A stretch of 55,608 nt of DNA from Clostridiales bacterium (GTDB lineage: Bacteria > Bacillota > Clostridia > Christensenellales > Pumilibacteraceae): contig SVHU01000017.1 in assembly GCA_015055625.1 (NCBI GenBank), forward strand, positions 1 to 55,608, in the 5' to 3' direction. Both the position numbers and the translations under genes were made by a program. Positions 41,873 through 51,203 of this stretch are shown piece after piece (the stretch's first letter is position 1; every line of letters starts with the position of its first letter). Under the pieces are notes generated by a model that was not told the origin of the DNA, searched no databases, and worked only from the letters and a program-made list of their open reading frames with translations.

Positions 41873-42466
41873 TTAGGTTAAAAACAGTTGTTTATGGTGT
41901 TGTTTTAGTTTGTCAAGTTCGTTTTGAGCTTTATCCCTAAGCTGAGTTAAGCCGTCTATTTCCTTGTTTATTTTAAGGTAGTTGCTGTGGGAAATAAAGT
42001 GAATGGCAACGTATACGCCGTAGGCGTTAAAGGTGCAGATTGCAAATACGATTGCAGCGTGTGGACTTCTTGAAGTGCTCCTAGCAAGTTTATAAGTTAA
42101 AACAGATCCTCCTAGATATCCTACGACGAATCCTGGTATAACGAAGATGCTAACAAGAATAAGCACGCCAGTATTTCGCCTAAAGGATCTTTCCGATCCA
42201 AAATGCCATGAAAGCAGGAAGATAACGAAAACTATTATTACGTGAACAGCTAGTTTATAGGTTTTTTTAATCATTGCTTTTTCGTCAAGTTTGTCTTTTA
42301 GTTTTGCGTTAAAGTCGTCTAAAGAAGCTTGCTTAGCGAAAATTTCAGCGTCGAATTTTTCTTCCTCCGCTGATTTCAGTTTTTGCTCTCTACCGCAAAA
42401 TTTACATTTTCCCACGCTTTCGTTTTTTCTTAGTGGAATTTTAGCTCCGCAACGCTTACAAACCAT
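41873..42466 (-). CDS. Membrane protein with an N-terminal zinc ribbon and coiled-coil segments
   Basis: The 197-residue protein starts MVCKRCGAKIPL...VGKCKFCGRE, giving two CxxC pairs about 17 residues apart, a zinc ribbon. A charged helix (about 30-65) follows, then two or three membrane helices (about 72-90, 103-125, 140-160) and a C-terminal coiled coil (about 165-195). I do not recognise a function. GGAGC precedes the ATG at 42466. It is convergent with the second small membrane paralog and divergent from the EamA gene. Confidence 0.78.
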   Translation of the reverse strand: MVCKRCGAKIPLRKNESVGKCKFCGREQKLKSAEEEKFDAEIFAKQASLDDFNAKLKDKLDEKAMIKKTYKLAVHVIIVFVIFLLSWHFGSERSFRRNTGVLILVSIFVIPGFVVGYLGGSVLTYKLARSTSRSPHAAIVFAICTFNAYGVYVAIHFISHSNYLKINKEIDGLTQLRDKAQNELDKLKQHHKQLFLT

Positions 42467-42575
42467 AACTTTGCTCCATAACTATAAAACACCATTAGTA
42501 TAATTTTATTTTACATAAAAATTTGCTATTTGTCAATAGCTGTGTGAAATTATATGTAAAAAGCAGGTGATTTTA

Positions 42576-42604
42576 TTGCAAAATATAAAAAATTATGCTA
42601 AAAT
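42576..42604 (+). promoter_or_regulatory. Promoter of the second EamA gene
   Basis: TTGCAA (42576-42581) and TAAAAT (42599-42604) are spaced by 17 bp. Confidence 0.65.
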
Positions 42605-42636
42605 ACCTTGCGAAAACATAGCAAAGGGAGTAAGTA

Positions 42637-43581
42637 ATGTACGATAAAATCCGAAAATCAGTATTTCCGCTTTTTGCGGCGCTTATTTGGGGTGTGGCGT
42701 TTGTTGCGCAAACCAATAATACTGCAGGCGCATTTACATTTAATGCGATGAGAGCGGTTATTGCTTTTATTTTTCTTATTCCTGTGGTTTTGATTTTCAC
42801 AAAAGGCGACGTAAAGCATTTATTTTGCGAAAAGGAAAAGAAAAATACAAAAGCATTGTGGATTGGCGGAGTTTTGTGCGGTGTTGCGCTTAGCTTTGCA
42901 ACCTATTTACAACAGCTAGGAATTGATAACGGAACGGAAGCAGGAAAGGCAAGCTTTTTGACCGCGATGTATATTGTAATTGTTCCTATAATTGGAATGT
43001 TTTTCAAAAAGAAAGTTCCGCTCACCGTGTGGATAAGCGCGATTATTGCTGTTGGCGGTTTATATCTACTTTGCATAAAGTCTGATTTTAGCGTAAGACC
43101 GTCTGACATTTTAGTAGTGGCATGTTCTTTTGTTTTTGCTTGCCATATAATGATAATAGATAAAGCAACTTCTATGTGTAACGGAATTAAGCTTTCGTGC
43201 ATACAGTTTCTTACAATGGCGGTAGTGTCGTCCGTGTGTGCTTTTATCTTCGAAACGCCTAAGCTGACCGATTTTACAAGTAACGTATTGCCGATTTTGT
43301 ATCTTGGCGTGTGTTCGTCGGGTATCGCTTATACCTTGCAGATCCTTGCGCAAAAGGACGCAAACCCCACGGTTACAACGCTGTTGCTGTCGATGGAATC
43401 GGTGTTTGGTGTAATAGCTGGAGCGATTGGAAACGGAGAGATTATGATCGCGCAAGAATATATCGGCTGCGCGCTTATGCTGGTTGCGGTGGTGCTTGCT
43501 CAAATCCCGATAGAGGTTTTGAAAAAACCATTTATAAAAAGCAAGAAAGAAGAATATACGGAAGATAAAACCTCGGAATAA
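42637..43581 (+). CDS. EamA-family (drug/metabolite superfamily) transporter
   Basis: The 314-residue protein has ten predicted helices in two EamA repeats, opening with LFAALIWGVAFVAQ, a family motif, and containing YLQQLGIDNGTEAGKASFLTAM. It resembles exporters of amino acids or metabolites; the cargo is unknown. A lysine- and glutamate-rich tail of about 20 residues is cytoplasmic. GGGAG precedes the ATG. It is only distantly similar to the EamA gene at 20254. A terminator-like hairpin follows. Confidence 0.9.
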   Translation: MYDKIRKSVFPLFAALIWGVAFVAQTNNTAGAFTFNAMRAVIAFIFLIPVVLIFTKGDVKHLFCEKEKKNTKALWIGGVLCGVALSFATYLQQLGIDNGTEAGKASFLTAMYIVIVPIIGMFFKKKVPLTVWISAIIAVGGLYLLCIKSDFSVRPSDILVVACSFVFACHIMIIDKATSMCNGIKLSCIQFLTMAVVSSVCAFIFETPKLTDFTSNVLPILYLGVCSSGIAYTLQILAQKDANPTVTTLLLSMESVFGVIAGAIGNGEIMIAQEYIGCALMLVAVVLAQIPIEVLKKPFIKSKKEEYTEDKTSE

Positions 43582-43601
43582 ACTAGGATAAAAAAGTTTA
43601 G

Positions 43602-43646
43602 AATAATAGCGTATGTAATATTTACGTGCGCTATTATTTTATTTTG
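43602..43646 (+). terminator. Probable terminator after the second EamA gene
   Basis: AATAATAGCG pairs with CGCTATTATT and is followed by a T-rich run. Confidence 0.65.
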
Positions 43647-43718
43647 CGCGAAAATTGTAAAATTAATTGGCAAAAAATGATTTTTGTGTGAAAATTCGCA
43701 ATAAGTTGCTTATTTTTC

Positions 43719-43747
43719 TTGACTATATAATAAATAAGTTTTATAAT
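43719..43747 (+). promoter_or_regulatory. Promoter of the MacB-like ABC gene
   Basis: TTGACT (43719-43724) and TATAAT (43742-43747) are spaced by 17 bp. Confidence 0.85.
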
Positions 43748-43779
43748 TTCTCGGTATTCATTTTTTTAGGAGGCGCAAT

Positions 43780-46632
43780 ATGCTTCAACTTAAGAACATT
43801 ACAAAACGTTACGAAATGCCTGGCAACGTCATTATGGCTCTTGATGACGTGTCGGTTTGTTTCCGTAAAAACGAATTTGTTGCAGTTTTAGGTCCGTCGG
43901 GCTGTGGAAAAACCACAATGCTCAATATTTTGGGTGGATTGGACAGATATACAAGCGGTGATCTCGTTATTAACGGAACATCCACCAAGCTTTATAAGGA
44001 CAGAAACTGGGACGTATACCGCAATCACCGTATAGGCTTTGTTTTCCAAAGCTACAACCTTATTCCTCACCAAAGCATTTTGGGAAACGTAGAGCTTGCT
44101 CTCACTATTGCAGGTCTTTCAAAGGCGGAAAGAGTAGAGCGCGCTAAAAAGGCGTTGGATAAAGTAGGATTGGAAGGTCAGTACAACAAGCGTCCAAACC
44201 AGCTTTCGGGCGGACAAATGCAAAGAGTAGCAATCGCAAGAGCGCTTGTAAACGACCCCGATATTATTCTAGCGGACGAGCCTACCGGAGCGCTTGACAC
44301 AAAGACTTCCGTACAGGTTATGGATCTACTTAAAGAAGTAGCGTCCGACAGACTTGTTATTATGGTTACGCATAACCCCGAGCTTGCCGACGCGTATGCA
44401 AACCGTATTATCAAGCTTTTGGACGGAAAGATTGTAGACGATAGCAATCCGTATCCGGAAGAAGAATGTGAACGCGATGTAAATGCTCATATAGAGTCGG
44501 AAAAAACGTATGAGTCGAGTCTTGGCGAAAAGGAAAGAAAGGCAAGAAAAAAGAAGAAAAACAAGGCTAAAATGTCGCTCTTTACCGCGTTTAAGCTATC
44601 TGCTCAAAACCTTTTGTCTAAAAAGGCGCGTACAATCATGACTAGTATTGCAGGTGCAATAGGTATTATCGGAGTATCGTTGGTTCTTTCTATTTCTTAC
44701 GGTGTTCAATCGTATATTAATAGTATGCAAAACGACATGCTTTCTGGTAACCCCATAAAAATTGAGCAAACGGCTTATGATATGACTGCGCTGACTGGTG
44801 CTATGACGCAGGAAGAAAAGAATAAAATCGTGCGTGAAGAAGGATATATCAACGTTGACAGTATGGTTCAACGTCTTATCAATATGTCCAAAACCGCTGA
44901 TTCTCTTATTGTTCAAAATACAATAACGCAAGAATATGTGGACTATGTAGAGTCTATTCCAAAGGAACATATTGCGGATATCCGTCATGACTACGGAATC
45001 GATATGACGCCCAATATCTATACTAACTTCACTAAAAAAATTATAGCAGATCCAAGCGTTGATCCAAGCGTAGCAACAAAGGAAGATCTAGTAGATCAAA
45101 CAACGACTATGTCGGTTAATGCGATTCGCGGATACTACGTAGAAATTTTGGAGAAGACAGTGTTCGAAAAGTACGCAGGTTATGTAACCAGTATAGTTGA
45201 TAACTTTACTCAAGCACCCTCTTCTACCGACTATATACTTCAGCAGTATGATATTTTAGGCAACGGCAGAATCGCTACCGAAAAGGACGAGATTATGATC
45301 GTTCTTGATAACGACGACCTTATTACCGATGTACTTATGGCTCAGCTTGGCTATTATACACAGGAAGAGTTCTTGCATCTTATCAGCGAAGCAGATAGAA
45401 CTATGGACGAAGACTTTTTGAAGTGGTACGGTAACGACAATATTTTTGATATCGAATTTGAAAACGTAGATAAATTTGCTATCGAAGATATTATGCAAAG
45501 AGAATTTGAGTGGTTCCCCAACGACGTTGTTTATTCTGACGAAAAACTAGATATTGATTTAATATCAGAAGAAAAGAAAATGGAGTTGGATGCAACGTAT
45601 TCTCCCATCCGTGACGAGAGCTGGACGGTTGCTCAGGATATTAACAACGTTGGAGCAAACGAGGGAATTAAGCTTAAGGTTGTAGGAATACTTAAGCCAA
45701 AAGCCGGAGTTTCGTACGGATGTTTGGAAAGCGGTGTTTATTATACCGAAGCGCTTGCTAAGCACGCGATTGAAACTGGTAAAAATTCCAGAATCGTAAA
45801 GGAATTGTCCAAGCTTTTGCAGCCAATTATGCCTCAAACTCCTCCGATTTTGGAAAAAGCAAGCTCTCCCATGATGTCGGGTATAAGCTATAACGTAGAC
45901 GTTACATTCCTTGGTAAAACCGATAAGTCTTCTCCCATTATGATTGGAGAGCCTAATCTTATGGCAAACATTGGCGGAATGGAAATTACAACATTGTCCA
46001 TTCAGTGCTTAGGCGGTTCGGATTTGCCCGATACTATTTCAATCTATCCCAAAGATTTTGACCATAAACAGGCCGTTTTGAAGTATCTCGATAAGTGGAA
46101 TGCTGACGGCGACGTAACCTATACTGCTGACGGCGAAACAAAGACTATTGCAAAAGATAATAGAGAAAAGATTATTTACAGCGATATGCTTTCGCTTGTA
46201 ATTGGTATGATAAATCAATTTATCCAAATCGTAACCATTGCGCTTGTAGGCTTTACGTCGTTGTCGCTAATCGTATCAACGTTTATGATTGCAATAATCA
46301 CCTACGTGTCCGTTGTAGAAAGAGTAAAGGAAATAGGTGTAATTCGTTCGCTAGGTGGACGAAAGAAGGACGTTTCGCGTCTATTTACCGCCGAAACTGC
46401 AATGATTGGTCTTGCTTCCGGTCTTTTCGGTATTGGTGTAACGTATCTTGTGTCGTTTATTATTAATATGATAGTAAGCGCAAACACAATAATTACGCAG
46501 ATTGCAGTATTCCCATGGTTCTATGCGGTAATAATGGTATCCGTAAGCGTATTGCTTACCCTTATATCAGGAGTATTCCCCGCTCGCGCAGCAGCAAAGA
46601 AGGATCCCGTTATCGCGCTCCGTAGCGAATAA
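43780..46632 (+). CDS. MacB-like ABC transporter with fused ATPase and FtsX-type permease
   Basis: The 950-residue protein joins an N-terminal ATPase (Walker [10 protein letters not shown]-loop FVFQSYNLI, signature [15 protein letters not shown], Walker [13 protein letters not shown]) to a permease through a lysine-rich linker (about residues 235-270). The permease has one helix (about 285-310), an extracytoplasmic domain of roughly 500 residues, and three C-terminal helices with an FtsX-like core ending [17 protein letters not shown]. MacB-type proteins are mechanotransmitters for lipoproteins, toxins, antibiotics or cell-wall signals. No partner outer protein or regulator is adjacent. AGGAGG precedes the ATG. 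Confidence 0.93.
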   Translation: MLQLKNITKRYEMPGNVIMALDDVSVCFRKNEFVAVLGPSGCGKTTMLNILGGLDRYTSGDLVINGTSTKLYKDRNWDVYRNHRIGFVFQSYNLIPHQSILGNVELALTIAGLSKAERVERAKKALDKVGLEGQYNKRPNQLSGGQMQRVAIARALVNDPDIILADEPTGALDTKTSVQVMDLLKEVASDRLVIMVTHNPELADAYANRIIKLLDGKIVDDSNPYPEEECERDVNAHIESEKTYESSLGEKERKARKKKKNKAKMSLFTAFKLSAQNLLSKKARTIMTSIAGAIGIIGVSLVLSISYGVQSYINSMQNDMLSGNPIKIEQTAYDMTALTGAMTQEEKNKIVREEGYINVDSMVQRLINMSKTADSLIVQNTITQEYVDYVESIPKEHIADIRHDYGIDMTPNIYTNFTKKIIADPSVDPSVATKEDLVDQTTTMSVNAIRGYYVEILEKTVFEKYAGYVTSIVDNFTQAPSSTDYILQQYDILGNGRIATEKDEIMIVLDNDDLITDVLMAQLGYYTQEEFLHLISEADRTMDEDFLKWYGNDNIFDIEFENVDKFAIEDIMQREFEWFPNDVVYSDEKLDIDLISEEKKMELDATYSPIRDESWTVAQDINNVGANEGIKLKVVGILKPKAGVSYGCLESGVYYTEALAKHAIETGKNSRIVKELSKLLQPIMPQTPPILEKASSPMMSGISYNVDVTFLGKTDKSSPIMIGEPNLMANIGGMEITTLSIQCLGGSDLPDTISIYPKDFDHKQAVLKYLDKWNADGDVTYTADGETKTIAKDNREKIIYSDMLSLVIGMINQFIQIVTIALVGFTSLSLIVSTFMIAIITYVSVVERVKEIGVIRSLGGRKKDVSRLFTAETAMIGLASGLFGIGVTYLVSFIINMIVSANTIITQIAVFPWFYAVIMVSVSVLLTLISGVFPARAAAKKDPVIALRSE

Positions 46633-46668
46633 AGCCTAAGAGTGTTAAATCCAAACTAAATATAAAAT

Positions 46669-46697
46669 AAAGACGGGCTTTTCTTAGCTCGTCTTTA
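46669..46697 (+). terminator. Weak terminator after the MacB-like gene
   Basis: AAAGACGGGC pairs with GCTCGTCTTT (one G-U) around TTTTCTTA; the following T-run is short. Confidence 0.6.
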
Positions 46698-46897
46698 CTT
46701 ATATAAACGGTTTTGTTTATGGCTCTGTCCCAATCTACGGTTGATTTTGGACGGAAAGCCCACTACGAAATACTGCGTAATTTACTCAGTTACGTACCCC
46801 GCAGGTACGCGCCTTCGTAAAACTTGTCTTTCTTGTGATTTTCTCGTCAAATCTCCTTATGGCTAATCAACCATATTTTGTGACATATCCTTGTTTA
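46698..46897. other. Short gene-free stretch with a GTACC/GGTAC hairpin
   Basis: A hairpin GTACC-CCGCA-GGTAC lies near 46794-46808 in an otherwise non-coding stretch. I see no promoter or gene. A short open frame over this area and the end of ttcA has no ribosome site and is rejected. Confidence 0.4.
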
Positions 46898-47647
46898 TTA
46901 TTCTTTCTTTTCGTTTTCGCGTGGGAATTTTTCGTATTTATCCCAAAGGTTATACCGCTCCGAGTTTACTATTGCGCCAAACATCCTGTCTTTAGCAAAC
47001 GGAATATCTTTTTGAATGTTTTTAATAAGGTCTTTCATAAATTCGCGTTGGGTTTCCTTGTCTTCAGGACACGGGTTTTTGTATATTGGTAAATCTTTAG
47101 CAACCGAGATAATATCTTTTTCGCGAGTGTAGATAAGCGGTCTTATCATGGTAACGTCGCTTCTGTCCATATATGAAATGGGGGCAAAGGTAGAAAGTCT
47201 TCCCTCATAGCAAAGCGAGAGCAGGAAAGTTTCCACCAAGTCGTCGGCGTGGTGTCCTAGGGCTAGCGTATTATAGCCAAGCTTTTTAAGTGTAGTGTTA
47301 AGCGCGCCTCTACGCATTTTAGAGCATAGCGAGCAGGGCGCTTTTTCCTTTCTTACGTTAAAGACGATTTCTGCGATATCGGTATGTTCTATGTGGTAGT
47401 CCACGTCCAGCTCTTTACAAAAGTTTACAAGTCCGCTAAAGTCGGCGTCTTTAAATCCCATATCTATTGTAATAGCTCCAAGCGTGAATTTTTGCGGAGA
47501 AAAAATTCGGTAGGAAGCAAGGGCTTTGAGCAGTACCATGCTGTCCTTACCGCCCGAGAGCCCTACACAAACTTTGTCGCCGTCCTTTATCATGTGGAAA
47601 TCTTCCACGGCTTTACGCATTGTCGAAAGTATAAATTGAAGTGACAT
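46898..47647 (-). CDS. ttcA: TtcA-family tRNA 2-thiocytidine synthetase
   Basis: TtcA thiolates cytidine 32 of some tRNAs using an iron-sulfur cluster. The 249-residue protein has the PP-loop ATP motif SGGKDSM and cysteines in PCSLCSKMRR (CxxC) with a further CPE near residue 200, the arrangement expected for the cluster. GHHADDLVETFLL matches the family. It lacks the C-terminal domains of TilS. The ATG at 47647 has GGAG nine bases upstream; a longer in-frame start is less likely. In sulfur-trafficking relatives the acceptor differs, so the exact tRNA base is inferred. Confidence 0.85.
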   Translation of the reverse strand: MSLQFILSTMRKAVEDFHMIKDGDKVCVGLSGGKDSMVLLKALASYRIFSPQKFTLGAITIDMGFKDADFSGLVNFCKELDVDYHIEHTDIAEIVFNVRKEKAPCSLCSKMRRGALNTTLKKLGYNTLALGHHADDLVETFLLSLCYEGRLSTFAPISYMDRSDVTMIRPLIYTREKDIISVAKDLPIYKNPCPEDKETQREFMKDLIKNIQKDIPFAKDRMFGAIVNSERYNLWDKYEKFPRENEKKE

Positions 47648-47677
47648 TATAGTTTTCTCCCATAAAAATTCGGTTTT

Positions 47678-47706
47678 ATTATACAATATTTTGTAAAAAT
47701 TGGCAA
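47678..47706 (-). promoter_or_regulatory. Promoter of ttcA (minus strand)
   Basis: On the minus strand TTGCCA (47701-47706) and TATAAT (47678-47683) are spaced by 17 bp. Confidence 0.75.
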
Positions 47707-47764
47707 CAATTAGAGATAAGAAAATAAAATTTTGACTTCTTTATTCTAATGAATAAAAAAACAG

Positions 47765-47793
47765 TTGACTAAAAAAATATTTTCATTTATAAT
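47765..47793 (+). promoter_or_regulatory. Promoter of the rpmH cluster
   Basis: TTGACT (47765-47770) and TATAAT (47788-47793) are spaced by 17 bp, about 40 bases before rpmH. Confidence 0.85.
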
Positions 47794-47832
47794 GTATACG
47801 TAAAAATTTGTAACAAATAGGAGTAACTTACA

Positions 47833-47985
47833 ATGAAAAGAACTTATCAACCCAAGAAAAGACACAGACAAAAGGTTCATGGCTTTAGAGCTAGAATGAA
47901 GACTAGTGGTGGCAAAAGAGTGCTTGCTAGAAGAAGAAACAAGGGCAGAAAGAATATTGCCGCTAAGCCTTTAGGAAGCCACTAA
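47833..47985 (+). CDS. rpmH: Ribosomal protein bL34
   Basis: The 50-residue, strongly basic protein reads [20 protein letters not shown] at its start and continues with [15 protein letters not shown], the invariant L34 signature. It belongs to the large ribosomal subunit. GGAG lies ten bases before the ATG. It opens the rpmH-rnpA-yidD-yidC-jag cluster. A terminator-like hairpin separates it from rnpA, so many transcripts may end after rpmH. Confidence 0.98.
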   Translation: MKRTYQPKKRHRQKVHGFRARMKTSGGKRVLARRRNKGRKNIAAKPLGSH

Positions 47986-48039
47986 TTCTTAGATTATAGT
48001 CAGGGTGGACCTGAGTGGTAATGTACGGACGAACTGATC

Positions 48040-48075
48040 AAAAGCGCTCTTTACAGTTTGTAAGGGGCGTTTTTT
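48040..48075 (+). terminator. Terminator/attenuator hairpin between rpmH and rnpA that covers the rnpA ribosome site
   Basis: AAAAGCGCTCTTTACA pairs with TGTAAGGGGCGTTTT (one bulged G), followed by six T. The right arm contains AAGGGG (48062-48067), which sits six bases before a TTG start for rnpA at 48074. Folding would both end transcription and hide the ribosome site. A smaller CAGG/CCTG hairpin lies at 48001-48013. Confidence 0.7.
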
Positions 48076-48448
48076 GAGTTTGTGTATGCTTAACAAAACA
48101 AATCGCTTAACAAAAAACGGATCGTTTGGATACGTTTATAAAAACGGCAAGTGTTTGCGCGGTAATGCAATGACTTTCCTGTTTGTTGTCAATACGAACA
48201 ACAACGCGAGAGTCGGTTTTTCAGTTAGCAACAAGATTGGCAAGGCGAACGTTAGAAATAAAGTTAAGCGAAGAATGAGGGCAATAACGGGCACGGTAAT
48301 AAATCAGCTTGCAGGCTGTCAGTGCGTGTTTATCGCAAAGCCCGAGATTGTAGATTTACCGTACGAAACACTCTTGTTAGAAATGCTTCGACTTTTCAGG
48401 AAAGCGGGGTTACTTATCGAAAATGAAGAGAAAGAAGAAAAAAACTAA
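48074..48448 (+). CDS. rnpA: Ribonuclease P protein component
   Basis: RnpA is the protein cofactor of RNase P, which trims tRNA 5' ends. The family marks are [17 protein letters not shown] near the start and [17 protein letters not shown], the basic RNR motif that binds the RNA. I place the start at TTG 48074 because AAGGGG lies six bases upstream; ATG 48086 would begin at MLNKTNRL and is the alternative. The length, 120-124 residues, is normal. The gene overlaps yidD by 26 bases. Confidence 0.95.
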   Translation: MSLCMLNKTNRLTKNGSFGYVYKNGKCLRGNAMTFLFVVNTNNNARVGFSVSNKIGKANVRNKVKRRMRAITGTVINQLAGCQCVFIAKPEIVDLPYETLLLEMLRLFRKAGLLIENEEKEEKN

Positions 48449-48713
48449 CTTATTTCTTTATATAATCACTTTACGGTGGTTTTTCGAGGGGTTAGTACTA
48501 TTTTATAAAAAATGTATTTCACCCTTGCTTCCGCACGTTTGCATATATACGCCATCGTGTTCGTCATATATGTTAGAAGCAATCCAAAAGCACGGTGTAA
48601 TTAGAGGAATAATATTGGGAACAAAACGCCTGTTACGGTGCGTACCGTGGGAAAAGGGTGGTTTTGATCCCGTTCCAGATAATCCAAAAGGAGATATGAA
48701 ATGGCTTTTTTAA
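48423..48713 (+). CDS. yidD: YidD membrane protein insertion efficiency factor
   Basis: YidD helps membrane insertion together with YidC. The 96-residue protein has the family core [20 protein letters not shown], with the conserved cysteines and the CRFxPSCSxY-like region (here [10 protein letters not shown]), and ends [14 protein letters not shown] basic N-terminus is followed by a membrane-associating segment. The start lies inside rnpA and the end overlaps yidC by 13 bases, so the three genes are coupled. The ribosome site is weak, consistent with coupling. Confidence 0.95.
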   Translation: MKRKKKKTNLFLYIITLRWFFEGLVLFYKKCISPLLPHVCIYTPSCSSYMLEAIQKHGVIRGIILGTKRLLRCVPWEKGGFDPVPDNPKGDMKWLF

Positions 48714-50245
48714 ATGGCTTAATGAGCGCTGGCTCGTTTGGGTATTATGATATTTCAGTGTCCGCTCCCTCAGGGGATCTTTGGGCAACGCTAATACTCA
48801 ACGTGTTCAACTTTATTACAAACTACGGTTGGAGAGTAGTATTATTTACGTTTATACTTAAAATTTTACTTTCTCCCGCCGACATTTTCCAAAAGATTTC
48901 TATGCGTAAACAACAAAAGGTACAAGCTAAGCTTGCGCCTGTGTTCGAAAAGATCGACAAGCAGTTTGCTCACGATCAGAGAACCGCAATGCAGAAAAAG
49001 CAAGAAATGCAAAAAAAGATGGGCGCTGGTATAAATCCGCTCGTATCTTGTTTGCCAACAATTCTTACGCTTGTTATCTTTATTACGTTGTTTAACAGCT
49101 TGCAGAATATCGGTGCGTATAAGAACTTAACGCAGTACGTTGATCTTTATAATGAATATCAAAATATTACGCATTGTGTAGAGGTAGATTTAACTAAGGA
49201 CGATATTGTTTATGGCCCGTACCTCATAAAAACAGGTATTCCTCAAGATCCCGGAGCGGAAGCTACCGAGCAAGAGAAAAAAGCGTATTTAGACAATCTT
49301 GCTAAGTACAACGAAAGATCGGAAGAATACGAGAAGTATTACGTAAAAGGTCTTGAAAAGTATGTAAGCTCGCTTGTTTCCACGGAGGAAAACCCAAACG
49401 CGATAAAAGAAGCGTATGAACTTGTGGATATTAATGAGTATAAAGACGCTAAGGACTTTGTTCTTACCCACGTATATAAGCCTCAAGATCCCACCAATCC
49501 TGCCGAGGACGAAAAGATTGAGCTTAGAGCTTTTTCAACATTTGTAGGTCAAGAAGCAGTTTATAAGCTTTATGGCGAAACAATGGAAGGTTTCTTGTGG
49601 ATTAAGAATATTTGGGCAGTCGATGCTATGTGGACCGCGCCCGTAAACGATTACACGACGTTTAGTACTAATATTAGACACAACGTTAATAGCGGAACGT
49701 CTTGCGGATGCAACTGTACTTGCAACTGCACTCCACCCATTGAGGAGAATATGAGCTTTAATAAAGAGCTTGTTGATTTTTGGAAAGAAAAAGATCCTGA
49801 TGCGGTTAATACTTTGAAGAAAGCCGAAAAGGAAGCGCTTTTGGGTAAAGAAATGTATGGAAACGTAGTAGGTGCTTTGAGAAAAGACGATTACTATTCT
49901 ACTGCAAACGGATATCTTATTCTTCCCCTATTGTCTATTGCGCTTGCGCTTATTAACCAGATAGTAACTTCTATTCAGCAAAAGCGTAGCGGACAGCAAC
50001 TAAACGGTCAGTCTGGTTTGACAATGAAGATAATGATGTGGACGATGCCCGTAATGATTGGTTTCTTCGCATTCATGAACGTTGCAGCATTCGCGCTTTA
50101 TCTTGTAGTAAGCTACCTGGTAACACTTCTTGTATCGCTTGTTATGATGTTTATCTATCATATTATGGATAAGAAAATGGATGACGACGATTTCGTTCAC
50201 ACTTACGGAAGACCTAACTTTAACAAAGATCAGAATAGCAAATAA
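48701..50245 (+). CDS. yidC: YidC/Oxa1-family membrane insertase with an enlarged extracytoplasmic loop
   Basis: YidC inserts and folds membrane proteins. The first part is standard: helix [20 protein letters not shown] with the conserved Arg, a charged cytoplasmic coiled coil (about residues 65-110), and helix [18 protein letters not shown]. The expected FLWIKNIW element appears only at about 297, after an insert of roughly 160 residues. A second stretch (about 320-405) holds a CGCNCTCNC run (about 334-342). The last helices resume at [17 protein letters not shown]. Gram-positive YidC proteins are usually about 260-290 residues; this one has 514. AAGGAG precedes the ATG. No lipobox is seen. 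Confidence 0.93.
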   Translation: MAFLNGLMSAGSFGYYDISVSAPSGDLWATLILNVFNFITNYGWRVVLFTFILKILLSPADIFQKISMRKQQKVQAKLAPVFEKIDKQFAHDQRTAMQKKQEMQKKMGAGINPLVSCLPTILTLVIFITLFNSLQNIGAYKNLTQYVDLYNEYQNITHCVEVDLTKDDIVYGPYLIKTGIPQDPGAEATEQEKKAYLDNLAKYNERSEEYEKYYVKGLEKYVSSLVSTEENPNAIKEAYELVDINEYKDAKDFVLTHVYKPQDPTNPAEDEKIELRAFSTFVGQEAVYKLYGETMEGFLWIKNIWAVDAMWTAPVNDYTTFSTNIRHNVNSGTSCGCNCTCNCTPPIEENMSFNKELVDFWKEKDPDAVNTLKKAEKEALLGKEMYGNVVGALRKDDYYSTANGYLILPLLSIALALINQIVTSIQQKRSGQQLNGQSGLTMKIMMWTMPVMIGFFAFMNVAAFALYLVVSYLVTLLVSLVMMFIYHIMDKKMDDDDFVHTYGRPNFNKDQNSK

Positions 50246-50264
50246 TTTATATAAGAGGGACAAC

Positions 50265-51116
50265 ATGAAAACAATTGAAGCAACAGGAAAAAAATTAAAC
50301 GATGCTATCCAAAACGGACTTGCCGAGCTTGGTGTTACACTTGACGAGGTTGACGTAGAAATTTTAGAAAATGGTGGATGGTTCAAAAAGACTAAAGTTC
50401 GTCTTACCGTTATCGAGGAAGAAACAGTTTCTATTCTTACAAAGGAAGAAAAGAAAGATGAGCCTAAGCAGGATAGCGTTGAAGTAGTAGAAGAAAAGGC
50501 GGAGCAAGCAGAAGAAAAGGTTGATAACGAGCCTAAGGCAGAAGAAGCTCCCATTGAAGAAAAGAAGGAAGAGGTAAAGCCCAATAAAGAGCGTAAGCCC
50601 AAAAAGGAAAAAGCTCCCTTCAAAAAGCCTGCTCCTCCCGTAGAAAAAGAATATCCTCCTGCAACTGAAGAACAGATTGCAAAAGCTAAGGCTTACGTAG
50701 AGGGACTTATCAAAGCTATGGGTGTTGAGGGTGAAATCGTTGCAACCAGTGAAGGCAACGTCATCAATCTTGATATTGTAACTACAAATGCAATGGTAAT
50801 CGGACATCGTGGCGAAACCTTGGATGCTATTCAAACTCTTGCAAAGCGTATGGTAGAAGATAACGACTCTCACGTCAGAGTGGTTGCCGATAGTCAGGGT
50901 TATAGAGCAAAGAGAGAAGCTTCTCTTATTCACTTGGCACAGCGTACCGCCGACAAGTGTGTAAAGAAAGGTCGTAAAATCTCTTTAGAGCCTATGGATA
51001 GCGCGCAAAGAAAGATTATTCACTCCGCGCTTACCAACGACGACAGAGTTTATACTCGTTCCGAAGGACACGAACCAAACCGTAAGGTTATCGTATTCCC
51101 AATCAAAAAAAGATAA
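50265..51116 (+). CDS. jag: Jag/KhpB-like RNA-binding protein
   Basis: The 283-residue protein has the Jag N-terminal domain (IEATGKKLNDAIQNGLAELG to about residue 50), an acidic and lysine-rich linker (about 60-135), a KH domain (NLDIVTTNAMVIGHRGETLD, with the GxxG loop as HRGE) and an R3H domain near the end (HLAQRTADKCV and EGHEPNRKVIV). It is cytoplasmic; relatives bind RNA and affect cell division and envelope growth with KhpA. I chose the ATG at 50265, after AAGAGGGA. It closes the rpmH-yidC cluster and is followed by a terminator. Confidence 0.95.
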   Translation: MKTIEATGKKLNDAIQNGLAELGVTLDEVDVEILENGGWFKKTKVRLTVIEEETVSILTKEEKKDEPKQDSVEVVEEKAEQAEEKVDNEPKAEEAPIEEKKEEVKPNKERKPKKEKAPFKKPAPPVEKEYPPATEEQIAKAKAYVEGLIKAMGVEGEIVATSEGNVINLDIVTTNAMVIGHRGETLDAIQTLAKRMVEDNDSHVRVVADSQGYRAKREASLIHLAQRTADKCVKKGRKISLEPMDSAQRKIIHSALTNDDRVYTRSEGHEPNRKVIVFPIKKR

Positions 51117-51128
51117 TTATAAACCAAC

Positions 51129-51165
51129 AAAAAGACGACTCGAAATAATCGGATCGTCTTTTTTG
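51129..51165 (+). terminator. Terminator after jag
   Basis: AAAAGACGA pairs with TCGTCTTTT and is followed by T residues. It lies between convergent genes. Confidence 0.8.
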
Positions 51166-51203
51166 TTATAAAATGTCATATACGTTAGTGTGATTTTAGG
51201 TGT

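Noticed and set aside
29408..43036. DnaA boxes (TGTGGATAA) at 29408-29416 and 43028-43036
   Set aside because: Each is single and inside a coding gene; they do not form a cluster and are not evidence for an origin.
46898..47647. TilS (tRNA-Ile lysidine synthetase) for the PP-loop protein
   Set aside because: It lacks TilS C-terminal domains and has the CxxC plus Cys arrangement of TtcA.
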